64,000 nucleotides of DNA, from positions 1-64,000 of the forward strand of contig USDX01000001.1 of the NCBI GenBank assembly GCA_900553605.1. Direction: 5' to 3'. The notes under the pieces were generated by a model, which worked only from the letters and a program-made list of their open reading frames with translations, did not search any database and was not told the DNA's origin. The DNA comes from an uncultured Eggerthella sp. (GTDB lineage: Bacteria > Actinomycetota > Coriobacteriia > Coriobacteriales > Eggerthellaceae). Of the stretch, positions 51,300 through 60,497 are shown piece after piece. The position numbers were made by a program, and so were the translations under genes. The first letter of the stretch is position 1. Each line of letters starts with the position of its first letter.

Positions 51300-52226
51300 A
51301 TGGGCGCTATGGAAAATGCTCTTTTAACAGTCGCCTCGCTTACCGCCATCATCGCGCTCGGTTTCGTTGTTGCGCGAACAATGGAGTTGCCCAGAGGCTT
51401 TACCGACACGCTTTCGAAAATCGTTTTTCGTATCACTTTGCCATGCGCGATTTTCCACGCTTTTGCCTCGAATGGCTTTGATGCCTCGTTGCTGCTTCTT
51501 GCCTTGGTGGGGTTGGGTTGCACGTTCATTCCGTGGTTAATCGGCACCTTACTTACTGCGCGCGAAGACCGAGATCATCGGATCCTGATGATGATGAATA
51601 TATCGGGCTTCAATATTGGCTGCTTTGTGCTTCCCTTTGCCCAAGCGCTCTTTCCGCCGGCTGCGGCACTTGCTGTGTGCCTGTTCGATGCCGGTAATGC
51701 TTTGATGATGAGCGGGGGAACGTATGCGTTCTCAAGTGCGATCCTCGACAAGGGAGGATCCCATTACGAACGTGCCGTGTTGGCTGCGAAGCGCCTGTTT
51801 TCGTCTGTGCCATTCGACTTGTATTGTGCGCTCATTGTCATTTCACTGATGGGCGTTACCATTCCTGAGCAGGTGGTTTCGTTTATCGAGCCAATTTCAA
51901 ACGCCAATTCATTCTTGGCTATGTTCATGCTGGGTTTAATGGTTCAGTTTTCGTTGGGTAAAGGAAAAGTGTTCCAGCTGGTGCGCTTGCTGGGCTTGCG
52001 TTTCCTGTTCTCTGCCGTGATGAGCATCGGCGCAATGACACTGCTTCCCTTCGATCCCGTTACCCGTATGGTAATTGCTGCCTTGTTGTGGTCTCCCATG
52101 GGCGCACTCGGGCCGGTATACACCCTTTGGGCAAAAGGCGATGTGGGCCTGGCTGGTTTTGCCAATGTGGTCACGGTTGCGGTGGGCATTGTGGCCATGA
52201 CGGCTGCCGCGATGATGATCGCATAA
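51300..52226 (+). CDS. AEC-family transporter (auxin efflux carrier/malonate-type)
   Basis: A 308-residue protein with about ten transmembrane helices and the typical AEC pattern ALGFVVARTMELPRGFTDTLSKIVFRITLPC. These carriers export or import small organic acids. The ribosome-binding site is weak for both candidate ATGs (51300 and 51309), so the start is uncertain by three residues. It follows the TatD gene by 22 bases and probably shares its transcript. Confidence 0.9.
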   Translation: MGAMENALLTVASLTAIIALGFVVARTMELPRGFTDTLSKIVFRITLPCAIFHAFASNGFDASLLLLALVGLGCTFIPWLIGTLLTAREDRDHRILMMMNISGFNIGCFVLPFAQALFPPAAALAVCLFDAGNALMMSGGTYAFSSAILDKGGSHYERAVLAAKRLFSSVPFDLYCALIVISLMGVTIPEQVVSFIEPISNANSFLAMFMLGLMVQFSLGKGKVFQLVRLLGLRFLFSAVMSIGAMTLLPFDPVTRMVIAALLWSPMGALGPVYTLWAKGDVGLAGFANVVTVAVGIVAMTAAAMMIA

Positions 52227-52281
52227 CCGCCTTTGGCTCTGCGTCGCGGGCGGATTCCCCATTAACGCGAAAAAGAAAAGA

Positions 52282-52327
52282 CTCTCCGTCGATGCATCTT
52301 TCTGCTTGACGGAGAGCCTGATTTTTT
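52282..52327. terminator. Bidirectional terminator
   Basis: Perfect 9-bp stem CTCTCCGTC (52282-52290) with GACGGAGAG (52308-52316). An A-run on one side and a T-run on the other serve the AEC and metallophosphoesterase genes. Confidence 0.9.
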
Positions 52328-52336
52328 CGTGCTCGA

Positions 52337-52930
52337 TTATTTCAGGATGACGTGCTTAAACGACTCTTCGATTGGCAGCCCGGTGGTGTATATGCCGTAG
52401 CTGTGGCTACCGTCTTTGGGAAGCGAAAGGCTGCCGGGGTTGAAGAGCCAAACGGTTGGATCTTCCGAGCAGGGTTCGTTCACTTTGATGTGGGTGTGGC
52501 CATATAGAAGCGCGGTATTGACTGGCATCTGGGGGAGGTTGCCCACCGCCCCATCCCTGTCGGGGCCGAATACGTGCCCATGGGTAAGGAACAGCGTTCG
52601 AGGGGTTTGCATTTCGTACCCTGCATCCTCATCGATGTATTCGGGGTCAAGGATGGTGGAATAGTCCGCCATGCAGGGGAAGTCGAGCACCATCTGGTCA
52701 ACTTCGGCGTCGCAGTTGCCGCGTACGGCAAGTATGCGATCGGCTAGGGGGTTGAGCAGGGCAATTACTTCCTTGGGGTCGTAACCGTCGGGCAGGGCGT
52801 TGCGCGGCCCATGGTACAAGATGTCGCCCAGCAAGATGATCTTGTCGGGTTTTTCTGCGTGAATAGCATCAATGAATTTGCGGCACCACGTTGCAGAGCC
52901 GTGAATGTCAGAAGCAATCAGAAACTTCAA
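52337..52930 (-). CDS. YfcE/MJ0936-family metallophosphoesterase
   Basis: A 197-residue calcineurin-like phosphodiesterase. Metal motifs D-x-H (SDIHG), GD (LLGDILYHGPRN), GNCD, THGH and GHTH are all present. It matches the yfcE subfamily in length. Substrate in vivo unknown. A GAGGCTGC ribosome-binding site precedes the ATG. It stands alone, convergent with the AEC gene. Confidence 0.93.
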   Translation of the reverse strand: MKFLIASDIHGSATWCRKFIDAIHAEKPDKIILLGDILYHGPRNALPDGYDPKEVIALLNPLADRILAVRGNCDAEVDQMVLDFPCMADYSTILDPEYIDEDAGYEMQTPRTLFLTHGHVFGPDRDGAVGNLPQMPVNTALLYGHTHIKVNEPCSEDPTVWLFNPGSLSLPKDGSHSYGIYTTGLPIEESFKHVILK

Positions 52931-53170
52931 GGCAGCCTCTTTCCGTATACGATGGTCGGTCTAATTGTATCGCTCGCTGCTATTTTGCAGGCCAATGCAA
53001 AAAATGGAATATGGCGAATTTGCCTCTAATGCAGCTGTTGGGGCGGAAGTTTCTCAGACCTCTATTGCAGCTGTTCAGACGTGGGTTGCCTAGGTTTCTA
53101 TTGTGGCCGTTTAGCCAGGAATCATCCAGGTGCCCATTGTTAAAGCGAAGTGTCATCTACAGAAAAATTG
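52931..53170. repeat. Intergenic region with three imperfect 36-base repeats
   Basis: Between the phosphoesterase and the trp promoter, three imperfect copies at 53023, 53059 and about 53096 share CCTCTAATGCAGCTGTT-like starts with a 36-37 base period. No gene is visible. The repeats end just before the trp promoter. Confidence 0.5.
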
Positions 53171-53199
53171 TTGACAGGAAGGATATTTCGGGAAAGAAT
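53171..53199 (+). promoter_or_regulatory. trp operon promoter
   Basis: Perfect -35 TTGACA (53171-53176), 17-base spacer and -10 AAGAAT (53194-53199, 4 of 6 matches), about 80 bases upstream of the T-box. Confidence 0.6.
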
Positions 53200-53281
53200 A
53201 GCCACAGTTTCGTAAGCGAACATGATTCGCTGAGGAAATCGCCAAACCGTTGAAGCGGAAGTCAAAGCGAGTAGGCGCGCA

Positions 53282-53520
53282 CAGAGAGTCCGGGATGCTG
53301 GGATCCGGATCGAAAAGCCGTTCGCCAAATGGACCGCTGAGGGCGCATGCGAATGCAATTTGCTAGTAGGGTGCGACGTGAGGGCATACGTTAGTTGCCG
53401 GGGATATGTTGGTATCCTGCTAAGCGCACGATTCGTTTCGTGAACCAAGGTGGCACCGCGAGCTTTGTATTTTCTAAAGCCCGTCCTTGATCGTAGAAGT
53501 ATCAGGGATGGGCTTTTTTA
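53282..53520 (+). promoter_or_regulatory. Tryptophan T-box leader
   Basis: The conserved 14-base T-box core lies at about 53446-53459 (AAGGTGGCACCGCG) and pairs with the uncharged tRNA end. Stem I starts AGAGAGTCCGGGATGCTGGG at 53283. The specifier codon is TGG (53330-53332), followed by ACC, which reads Trp. The antiterminator base (UGGC) predicts a G discriminator, as in tRNA-Trp. The terminator stem is 53476-53515, with a T-run. Uncharged tRNA-Trp would turn on the operon. Confidence 0.93.
53476..53520 (+). terminator. T-box-controlled terminator of the trp operon
   Basis: Imperfect stem AAAGCCCGTCCTTGAT with ATCAGGGATGGGCTTT, followed by a T-run, just before trpE. It forms when tRNA-Trp is charged. 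Confidence 0.85.
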
Positions 53521-53552
53521 TTGCCCTTCCCGCGTAAGGAAAGGGCAGTTCG

Positions 53553-55055
53553 ATGGACACTACGCCGTTGCAGCCTGGCTTGGAAGAAGTTCGTGCTTTG
53601 GCCGCGCAGCCCAGTATTCGCCGCGTTCCTGTGAAACGCGAGCTTTTTGCCGACCGCATTACCACTATCGAAGCAATGCGTGCGCTGCGTGCTGCCAGCA
53701 ATCATTGCTTCTTGCTAGAAAGCGCCGAGGCCGATCAGCGTTGGGGCCGCTACTCTTTTTTGGGCTTCAACCCCACGCTCGAGATTACCTGTCTGAATGG
53801 GCAGCTCAGTATTCGCCGCAATGTTGAAGGTGGCGAACCGTCGCGTGAAACGCGCCAGGTTGAGCACCCCGGCGAGGCTATCCGTCAGATTATCACAGAG
53901 AACAAGAGCGCCAAGGTTGAGGGATTCCCGACATTTACCGGTGGTCTGGTGGGCTACTTCTCGTACGACTACCTCAAGTACGCCGAACCCACATTGCGTC
54001 GTTCCGGTTTAGACCGTGAGGATTTTCTCGATGTTGACCTGATGTTGTTCGACCAGGTTATCTGCTTCGACAATTACCGCCAAAAGATCATCCTCATCGC
54101 GGGTGTTCGCACCGACGATGTTGAGGGTTCCTACGCTCAGGCGCAAGCAAAACTCGACGAGATCGAGGGCTTGTTGACAAGGCCAGCTCGCTACGAATTT
54201 GCTCCCTTGCGGTTGAAGGAACCGCTTACGCCGCAGTTTTCGACCGAAGAGTTCTGCGAGAAGGTGAAAACCGCCAAGCGTCATATTTTCGAGGGCGACA
54301 TATTCCAGGTGGTGCCCTCCAATCCTCGAACCGCAAAAGCGGAAGGAAACCTGTTCGACACCTATCGCGTATTGCGCGGCCAGAATCCTTCCCCGTACAT
54401 GTTCTACTTCACCAGCGAAGATGTGGAAATTGCAGGCGCATCCCCTGAAACGTTGGCGCGCTTGCAGGATGGCAGGCTATTCACCTACCCCTTGGCGGGC
54501 ACCCGCCCACGCGGCGCAACCCCGGAAGAGGACCAGGTTTTGGAGGCAGAGCTTCTTGCCGATGAAAAGGAACGAGCTGAGCACGATATGCTCGTTGACC
54601 TGGGACGCAACGACTTGGGACGCGTATCGCAACTGGGTAGCGTAGCGGTGGAGGAATATCGAAACGTACTGCGCTTTTCGCGAATCATGCACATCGGATC
54701 AACCGTTACCGGTCAGCTTGCCGAAGGGAAAGACGCGGTGGACGTGATGGATTCCATTCTCCCGGCAGGCACCCTTTCCGGGGCACCCAAGCTGCGCGCC
54801 TGTCAGATCATCCAGGATTTGGAGGGTGCTAAGCGTGGCATCTACGGCGGCGCCATCGGCTACTTGGATTTCACAGGCAATCTTGATACCTGCATCGGGA
54901 TCCGCCTTGTTTACAAGAAAAATGGCCGTGTATGCGTGCAGACCGGTGCTGGCATCGTGGCTGACAGCGTTCCCGAAAACGAAGACCGCGAATGCTACAA
55001 CAAGGCGCGCGCTGTGATGGAAGCGCTGAAAACCGCCGAAGGGGGCCTGGCATGA
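53553..55055 (+). CDS. trpE: Anthranilate synthase component I
   Basis: The first committed enzyme of tryptophan synthesis, making anthranilate from chorismate with ammonia from TrpG. The 500-residue protein has the feedback-sensing LLES motif near residue 53, active-site segments AGASPETLARL and PLAGTRPRGA, and the Mg-binding LVDLGRNDLGR. It is regulated by the upstream T-box and likely by Trp feedback through LLES. Its stop overlaps the trpG ATG (ATGA). Good AGGAAAGGG ribosome-binding site. Confidence 0.97.
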   Translation: MDTTPLQPGLEEVRALAAQPSIRRVPVKRELFADRITTIEAMRALRAASNHCFLLESAEADQRWGRYSFLGFNPTLEITCLNGQLSIRRNVEGGEPSRETRQVEHPGEAIRQIITENKSAKVEGFPTFTGGLVGYFSYDYLKYAEPTLRRSGLDREDFLDVDLMLFDQVICFDNYRQKIILIAGVRTDDVEGSYAQAQAKLDEIEGLLTRPARYEFAPLRLKEPLTPQFSTEEFCEKVKTAKRHIFEGDIFQVVPSNPRTAKAEGNLFDTYRVLRGQNPSPYMFYFTSEDVEIAGASPETLARLQDGRLFTYPLAGTRPRGATPEEDQVLEAELLADEKERAEHDMLVDLGRNDLGRVSQLGSVAVEEYRNVLRFSRIMHIGSTVTGQLAEGKDAVDVMDSILPAGTLSGAPKLRACQIIQDLEGAKRGIYGGAIGYLDFTGNLDTCIGIRLVYKKNGRVCVQTGAGIVADSVPENEDRECYNKARAVMEALKTAEGGLA

Positions 55056-55627
55056 TCTACCTCATCGATAACTACGACAGCTTTTCCTACAACTTGTATC
55101 AGCTGATAGGCGAAGTGGATCCTGCTATTGAAGTTCTTCGAAACGATGCGCTTACGGTCGAAGAGCTTGAAGGGAAAAACCCCGAAGCAGTGATTCTTTC
55201 CCCTGGCCCTGGGCGCCCTGCTGATGCAGGTATTTGCGAAGAAGTGGCGCTGAAGCTGTCTGGCAAAGTCCCTATCTTGGGCGTGTGCTTGGGACATCAG
55301 GCCATATGCGAGGCATTCGGAGGCACGGTGGGGTATGCCAAGGAGCTGATGCACGGTAAATCGTCTCTGGTAAAGGTGGATGCGCAATCGCCCCTGTTCA
55401 AAGGCTTGACAGCTAAGGTCCGGGTTGCTCGTTACCACTCGCTTGCGGCTGATGAAGGAAGTCTCCCTGAATGTTTGCAGGTTGTTTCCCGCGCCGATGA
55501 CGGGGAAGTGATGGCTGTGCAGCATGCCGAGTTTCCCACCTTTGGCGTTCAGTTTCATCCCGAATCGATCCTCACTCCTGATGGCCGGGCGATGATCGAA
55601 AACTTCTTGGCCATAGCAACGAAGTAA
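55052..55627 (+). CDS. trpG: Anthranilate synthase component II (glutamine amidotransferase)
   Basis: A 191-residue class I amidotransferase that supplies ammonia to TrpE. The catalytic Cys is in LGVCLGHQAI and the His/Glu pair in FHPESIL; the opening MIYLIDNYDSFSYNLYQ is typical. The ATG overlaps the trpE stop, so the complex is made in step. The length is normal and no TrpD domain is fused. Confidence 0.97.
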   Translation: MIYLIDNYDSFSYNLYQLIGEVDPAIEVLRNDALTVEELEGKNPEAVILSPGPGRPADAGICEEVALKLSGKVPILGVCLGHQAICEAFGGTVGYAKELMHGKSSLVKVDAQSPLFKGLTAKVRVARYHSLAADEGSLPECLQVVSRADDGEVMAVQHAEFPTFGVQFHPESILTPDGRAMIENFLAIATK

Positions 55628-55666
55628 TACGCGGCGGTCGCGCCGATTGTCCGAAAGGAACCAACA

Positions 55667-56692
55667 ATGATTAGGGAAGCAATTTTCAAGCTGGTAGATA
55701 AGCAGGACCTAACCTACGACGAGGCCTACGATGTGATCAACGAGATCATGTCGGGTGAAACCACGCAGGTGCAGACGGCGGCATTTCTTTCCGCCCTTTC
55801 CACGAAGTCGACCAAGAGCGAAACTATCGCGGAAATTGCAGGTTGCGCTGCCGCCATGCGCAGTCACGCTACCAAGGTTGATTACGATAAGCCTCTGCTC
55901 GAGATTGTGGGCACAGGCGGGGATAAAGCCGGAAGCTTCAACATCTCTACCACCGCAGCGTTCATTATTGCAGCAGGTGGGGCAAAGGTTGCCAAGCATG
56001 GAAACCGGGCAGCATCGAGCAAGTCGGGTACGGCAGATTGCCAAGAGGCTTTAGGCGTGAACATCGAGCAGAGTCCCGATCTGTGCAAAAAGCTGCTTGA
56101 TGAAGTGGGCATGTGCTTCTTCTTCGCCCAGAAATACCACACGGCTATGCGCTATGTGGGTCCTATTCGCAAGGAACTGGGTTTCCGCACCGTGTTCAAC
56201 ATTTTGGGTCCGCTCACCAACCCTGCATCGCCTGAAACGATGATTCTCGGCGTATATGACGAATCTCTGGTGCAGCCCTTGGCGCGTGTGCTGGCAAGCC
56301 TGGGCGTGAAGGATGGCATGGTGGTGTACGGACAGGATTGTCTGGACGAACTTTCTACGGCATGTCCCACCACGGTGTGCGAATTTCACGGGGACGATTA
56401 TCTGTCTTACGTGCTCACGCCCGAGGAATTGGGCATGAAACGCTGTACGAAAGAAGACCTTCGGGGCGGCTCGCCGGATGAAAACGCGCAGATCACGCGC
56501 GATATTCTTTCTGGCAAAGAAACGGGGGCAAAGCGCGATACCGTTTTGGTGAATGCTGCTGCAAGTCTTTATATAGCCGGCCTGGCTCCTTCCCTGAAAG
56601 ATGGCATTGCGAAAGCCCAAGAACTTATTAACAACGGTAAAGCAGCTGAGACGCTTGAAGAGTACATCCGCGTATCGAACCAGGAGGCTTAG
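55667..56692 (+). CDS. trpD: Anthranilate phosphoribosyltransferase
   Basis: Transfers phosphoribose from PRPP to anthranilate. The 341-residue protein has the PRPP loop GTGGDKAGSFNISTTAAF, KHGNRAASSKSG and FNILGPLTNP, all standard. Its stop is flush with the GTG of trpC (TAGGTG). AAAGGAACC precedes the ATG. Confidence 0.97.
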   Translation: MIREAIFKLVDKQDLTYDEAYDVINEIMSGETTQVQTAAFLSALSTKSTKSETIAEIAGCAAAMRSHATKVDYDKPLLEIVGTGGDKAGSFNISTTAAFIIAAGGAKVAKHGNRAASSKSGTADCQEALGVNIEQSPDLCKKLLDEVGMCFFFAQKYHTAMRYVGPIRKELGFRTVFNILGPLTNPASPETMILGVYDESLVQPLARVLASLGVKDGMVVYGQDCLDELSTACPTTVCEFHGDDYLSYVLTPEELGMKRCTKEDLRGGSPDENAQITRDILSGKETGAKRDTVLVNAAASLYIAGLAPSLKDGIAKAQELINNGKAAETLEEYIRVSNQEA

Positions 56693-57514
56693 GTGACCAT
56701 CCTTGATGAAATAGCGGCCTACACGAGTCAGCGTATGACAGCCGAGGAGGAGCAGGTGTCAACCGCTAGCCTTCGGCGGCAAGCCCTTGATATGGCATCG
56801 GCGGAACGCGAGGCGAATGGCGGAGCGTTCCCCTTTCGGTTCAGCGCTGCGCTGGCAAAGCCAGGCCTTTCGTTTATCTGCGAAGTTAAGAAAGCGTCCC
56901 CTTCAAAGGGGGTTATTGCCGAAGAGTTTCCGTATCTTGATATCGCAAAGAGCTACGAGGCGGCAGGGGCGGCGGCAATCTCTTGTTTAACTGAGCCGAA
57001 ATGGTTCATGGGCTCCGATGCCTATTTGGCCGAAATAGCAGCAGAAACGTCTGTACCTGTGCTGCGAAAGGATTTTGTGGTTTGCGAGCGCATGATTTAT
57101 CAGGCCAAAGTGCTCGGCGCCTCTGCTGTGCTTTTGATCTGTTCCATTTTAAGCGACGATCAACTTGTCGCTTATCGTGAGCTTGCTGAAAGCCTGGGTC
57201 TTTCGGTTTTGGTTGAAGCGCATGGCGAAAAGGAAGTTGCCCGCGCGGTTGCCTCGGGTGCAAAGATCGTTGGTGTGAACAACCGCAATCTGAAGGATTT
57301 CAGTGTCGACTTCGATAACGTCCGCCGTCTTCGCGAGTATGTTCCTGAAGACGTGCTGTACGTGGCGGAATCGGGCGTGGCAAGCGCTGACGACGTTGCG
57401 GCTATCGCCCAGTTGGGTGCGGATGCTGCATTGATCGGGGAAGCCTTGATGCGTGCTGAAGACAAGCCGGCAATGCTGGCAGAATTCCGTGCTGCAGCGG
57501 AGGTGGCGCGATGA
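56693..57514 (+). CDS. trpC: Indole-3-glycerol-phosphate synthase
   Basis: A 273-residue TIM-barrel enzyme that closes the pyrrole ring. The catalytic motif is EVKKASPSKG; others are RKDFVV, GVNNRNLKDF and ESGVAS. The start is GTG at 56693, directly after the trpD stop. It is not fused to TrpF, unlike in E. coli; TrpF is the next gene, overlapping by 4 bases (ATGA). Confidence 0.97.
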   Translation: MTILDEIAAYTSQRMTAEEEQVSTASLRRQALDMASAEREANGGAFPFRFSAALAKPGLSFICEVKKASPSKGVIAEEFPYLDIAKSYEAAGAAAISCLTEPKWFMGSDAYLAEIAAETSVPVLRKDFVVCERMIYQAKVLGASAVLLICSILSDDQLVAYRELAESLGLSVLVEAHGEKEVARAVASGAKIVGVNNRNLKDFSVDFDNVRRLREYVPEDVLYVAESGVASADDVAAIAQLGADAALIGEALMRAEDKPAMLAEFRAAAEVAR

Positions 57515-58239
57515 ATCCGACAAGTCGTCAGCATCAGGCAAGGGAATGGCTACTGTCGCCGCAGGGTTTGGGGCATCCGCGTGTGAAACTGTGCGGGATG
57601 TTCCGCGAAGAAGATATATGCGCAGTCGCCCAGGCGCGTCCCGATATGTGCGGCTTTATTGTGAACTTCCCCCAATCGCACCGAAGCGTTTCAACGGAGC
57701 ATTTGACGGAATTGTGCAAACTGCTGGACGAAGAGGATGCCAAGGTGGCAGCGGGCATGGCAACTAGCGGTAATCCGGTGAGCCTTCATCCGATATGGCG
57801 TGTAGGTGTGTTTGTCGATGAGCCGCTCGATCCCTTGATCCGCATCGTTTCGGCGGGCGCAGTCGACTTGGTGCAGCTCCATGGAAACGAAAGCAACGCC
57901 TATATTTCCGAGTTGAGGCATCGAACCCGAGTAGGAACCATCCAGGCTTTTCGTGTGAGTGGCGGCGAGGATGTTTCCCGCGCCGAAGGAAGCAGCGCCG
58001 ATATGATCATGCTCGACAGCGGGCAAGGCTCAGGTAGGGCATTTGATTGGGGCAACGTTTCCCGTGTTCATCGCCCGTTTATTTTGGCTGGCGGGCTTAC
58101 CCCGGAAACCATTGGCAAGGCGCTAACGGAAGTGAATCCCTGGGGTGTTGATATGAGCTCTGGCATCGAAACCGACAAGGTGAAGGATCCCGCAAAAATT
58201 GCAGCAGCTGTTGATGAAGTCCGTCGATGGCGGCTGTGA
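57511..58239 (+). CDS. trpF: Phosphoribosylanthranilate isomerase
   Basis: A 242-residue TIM-barrel isomerase. The catalytic Cys is in VKLCGMFRE and the Asp in MLDSGQGSGRAFDW; further family motifs are VQLHGNES and LAGGLTPE. It is longer than usual (about 200-210) because of an N-terminal extension of about 28 residues and an insert of about 25 residues near residue 80. It overlaps the trpC end. A 23-bp inverted repeat follows it, before trpB. Confidence 0.93.
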   Translation: MNPTSRQHQAREWLLSPQGLGHPRVKLCGMFREEDICAVAQARPDMCGFIVNFPQSHRSVSTEHLTELCKLLDEEDAKVAAGMATSGNPVSLHPIWRVGVFVDEPLDPLIRIVSAGAVDLVQLHGNESNAYISELRHRTRVGTIQAFRVSGGEDVSRAEGSSADMIMLDSGQGSGRAFDWGNVSRVHRPFILAGGLTPETIGKALTEVNPWGVDMSSGIETDKVKDPAKIAAAVDEVRRWRL

Positions 58240-58266
58240 TTTTGCTCGGCAGCGTTAACCGAAAGA

Positions 58267-58443
58267 CGCTTCAGGAGGGGCGAGGGCTAGCAAGAGCTCT
58301 CTGAACGTCATTCCTGAATGATTCGCGAAGCGAATCTCTTAATAAAAGCATGAAGCAGTGCAGCGCATGAGGCCTTTGAAGGAACCCTTCAAAGGACGAA
58401 CAGCGGAACGGGAGGCTTGATAGCCCTCGCCCCTCCTGAAGCG
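58267..58443 (+). repeat. Inverted-repeat element between trpF and trpB
   Basis: A perfect 23-bp inverted repeat (58267-58289 and 58421-58443) starting CGCTTCAGGAGGGGCGAGGG encloses about 130 bases with smaller hairpins: GATTCGC/GCGAATC near 58320, and a perfect 10-bp CCTTTGAAGG/CCTTCAAAGG near 58373-58395. There is no open frame. It could be a MITE or a structured internal regulator that splits trpEGDCF from trpBA. Confidence 0.8.
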
Positions 58444-58502
58444 CCGGCAAAGTTTCGGTAAATACCATCAGGCAAAATGCCTGATTCATGAAAGGGAACA
58501 TT

Positions 58503-59687
58503 ATGACGAAGGGAAGATTCGGCATCCATGGTGGGCAGTACATGCCTGAAACGCTGATGAATGCCGTTATCGAGCTCGAGGAAGCTTACGATCGCTACAA
58601 AGATGACCCAGAATTCAAGGCGGAGCTGAACAAGCTTCTGAACGAATACGCCAATCGTCCTTCGCTTCTGTACTATGCCGAGCGTCTGACCAAGGCGTTG
58701 GGTGGCGCAAAGATCTACCTGAAGCGTGAAGACTTGAACCACACCGGTGCGCATAAGATCAATAACGTGCTCGGGCAGGTTTTGCTTGCCAAGAAGATGG
58801 GTAAAACGCGCGTTATTGCTGAAACGGGCGCAGGTCAGCACGGTGTTGCCACGGCTACAGCAGCGGCGCTGATGGACATGGAATGCGAAGTGTTCATGGG
58901 CAAGGAAGATACCGAACGCCAAGCTCTCAACGTATACAAGATGCGCTTGCTAGGTGCTAAGGTGCATGCCGTGGAAACAGGGACGGCAACGCTGAAAGAT
59001 GCCGTATCGGAAACCATGCGCGAATGGACCAACCGTATTGCCGACACGCACTATGTGCTTGGCTCCACCATGGGTCCTCATCCTTTCCCCACCATTGTGC
59101 GCGATTTTCAGGCGGTAATCTCGCAAGAGATCATCGATCAATGCATGGAAAAGGAAGGGCGCTTGCCCGATTGCGTGCTTGCTTGTGTGGGCGGCGGTTC
59201 AAACGCTATGGGTACCTTCTATCATTTCATCGAGCATCCTAAAGTCCAGCTAATTGGATGCGAGGCGGCTGGTCGCGGTATCGACACCTTCGAAACGGCG
59301 GCAACCATTAACACGGGCAGCCTTGGCGTATTCCATGGCATGAAATCGTATTTCTGCCAGGACAAGTATGGCCAAATCGCGCCAGTGCACTCCATCAGCG
59401 CTGGGCTTGATTACCCCGGAATTGGGCCTGAGCATGCATGGTTACACGATACCGGCCGTGCTCAGTATGTGCCTGTCACCGACGACGAAGCGGTGGATGC
59501 CTTCGAGTATTTGAGCCGCTTGGAAGGCATTATCCCCGCTATCGAAAGTGCGCATGCGGTGGCTTATGCCTGCAAGATCGCGCCGAAGATGAACAAAGAT
59601 CAAATCATGGTAGTCACGCTTTCTGGCCGCGGCGACAAGGACTGTGCCGCTATCGCTCGTTACCGAGGAGAAGATATCAATGAGTAA
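58503..59687 (+). CDS. trpB: Tryptophan synthase beta chain
   Basis: The PLP enzyme that joins indole and serine. The 394-residue protein has the PLP lysine in HTGAHKINN, the phosphate loop GGGSNAMG and ETGAGQHG. The ATG at 58503 follows AAAGGGAAC; a second ATG 15 bases upstream has no ribosome-binding site. It overlaps trpA by 8 bases. Confidence 0.97.
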   Translation: MTKGRFGIHGGQYMPETLMNAVIELEEAYDRYKDDPEFKAELNKLLNEYANRPSLLYYAERLTKALGGAKIYLKREDLNHTGAHKINNVLGQVLLAKKMGKTRVIAETGAGQHGVATATAAALMDMECEVFMGKEDTERQALNVYKMRLLGAKVHAVETGTATLKDAVSETMREWTNRIADTHYVLGSTMGPHPFPTIVRDFQAVISQEIIDQCMEKEGRLPDCVLACVGGGSNAMGTFYHFIEHPKVQLIGCEAAGRGIDTFETAATINTGSLGVFHGMKSYFCQDKYGQIAPVHSISAGLDYPGIGPEHAWLHDTGRAQYVPVTDDEAVDAFEYLSRLEGIIPAIESAHAVAYACKIAPKMNKDQIMVVTLSGRGDKDCAAIARYRGEDINE

Positions 59688-60459
59688 TCCCCGTATCAAA
59701 GCCGCTTTTCAGGATGGTAAAGCCTTTATTCCTTTTGTAACCTGCGGCGATCCAGGCCTGGAAACCACCAAGAAGATTATTGTTGAGCTTGCGCAGGCAG
59801 GTGCTGCCGTTATCGAGCTGGGCATTCCGTTTTCGGACCCTACGGCAGAAGGGCCGGTAATCCAATCGGCCAATATGCGTGCGCTTGGGGTAGGAACCAC
59901 CACCGATAAGGTGTTTGATATGGTTGCCGATCTGCGCAAAACCGTCGATACGCCTTTTGTGTTCATGACCTATGCAAACGTGGTGTTCCATTACGGCATC
60001 GAAAAGTTTTGTGTTCGCGCAGCTGAGGCGGGTGTGGATGGCCTTATCCTTCCCGATGTTCCCTTTGAAGAAAAGGAAGAGTTTGCGGGTCCGTGTCGCA
60101 AGCATGGTATGGACCTTATCAGCATGATTGCGCCCACATCCGAGGAACGCATCGATACCATTGCGCGTGAAGCGGAAGGTTTCATTTACTGTGTAAGCTC
60201 GTTGGGCGTTACGGGTACCCGTTCGAGCATTACTACCGATCTGGATTCCATCGTGGCGCGCATTCGTGCAGTTACCGATACCCCCATCGCCATCGGGTTC
60301 GGCATCTCCAATCCCGAGCAAGCGGCAGCCATGGCAGCAAAGAGCGATGGCGCCATTGTTGGTTCCGCTATCGTGAAGATCATTGCCGCGGAAGGCGAAA
60401 ATGCCGTTTTTGCGGTTGGCGAATTTGCCCGCAAGATGGTCGAGGCCGTTCGCGCATAG
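59680..60459 (+). CDS. trpA: Tryptophan synthase alpha chain
   Basis: A 259-residue TIM-barrel enzyme that cleaves indole-3-glycerol phosphate to indole. The catalytic Glu is in ELGIPFSDPTAEGP and an Asp in GLILPDVPFEE. Other motifs are CVSSLGVTGTRS and GFGISNPEQA. The ATG at 59680 sits inside the end of trpB, with a GAGGAG ribosome-binding site. It is the last gene of the operon. Confidence 0.97.
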   Translation: MSNPRIKAAFQDGKAFIPFVTCGDPGLETTKKIIVELAQAGAAVIELGIPFSDPTAEGPVIQSANMRALGVGTTTDKVFDMVADLRKTVDTPFVFMTYANVVFHYGIEKFCVRAAEAGVDGLILPDVPFEEKEEFAGPCRKHGMDLISMIAPTSEERIDTIAREAEGFIYCVSSLGVTGTRSSITTDLDSIVARIRAVTDTPIAIGFGISNPEQAAAMAAKSDGAIVGSAIVKIIAAEGENAVFAVGEFARKMVEAVRA

Positions 60460-60497
60460 TTACCAGGCATTCATCAAACAACAACCCCATCCGCTCA

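Noticed and set aside
53023..53114. CRISPR-like repeat array
   Set aside because: Three imperfect copies without conserved repeats and unique spacers, and no cas genes in the window.
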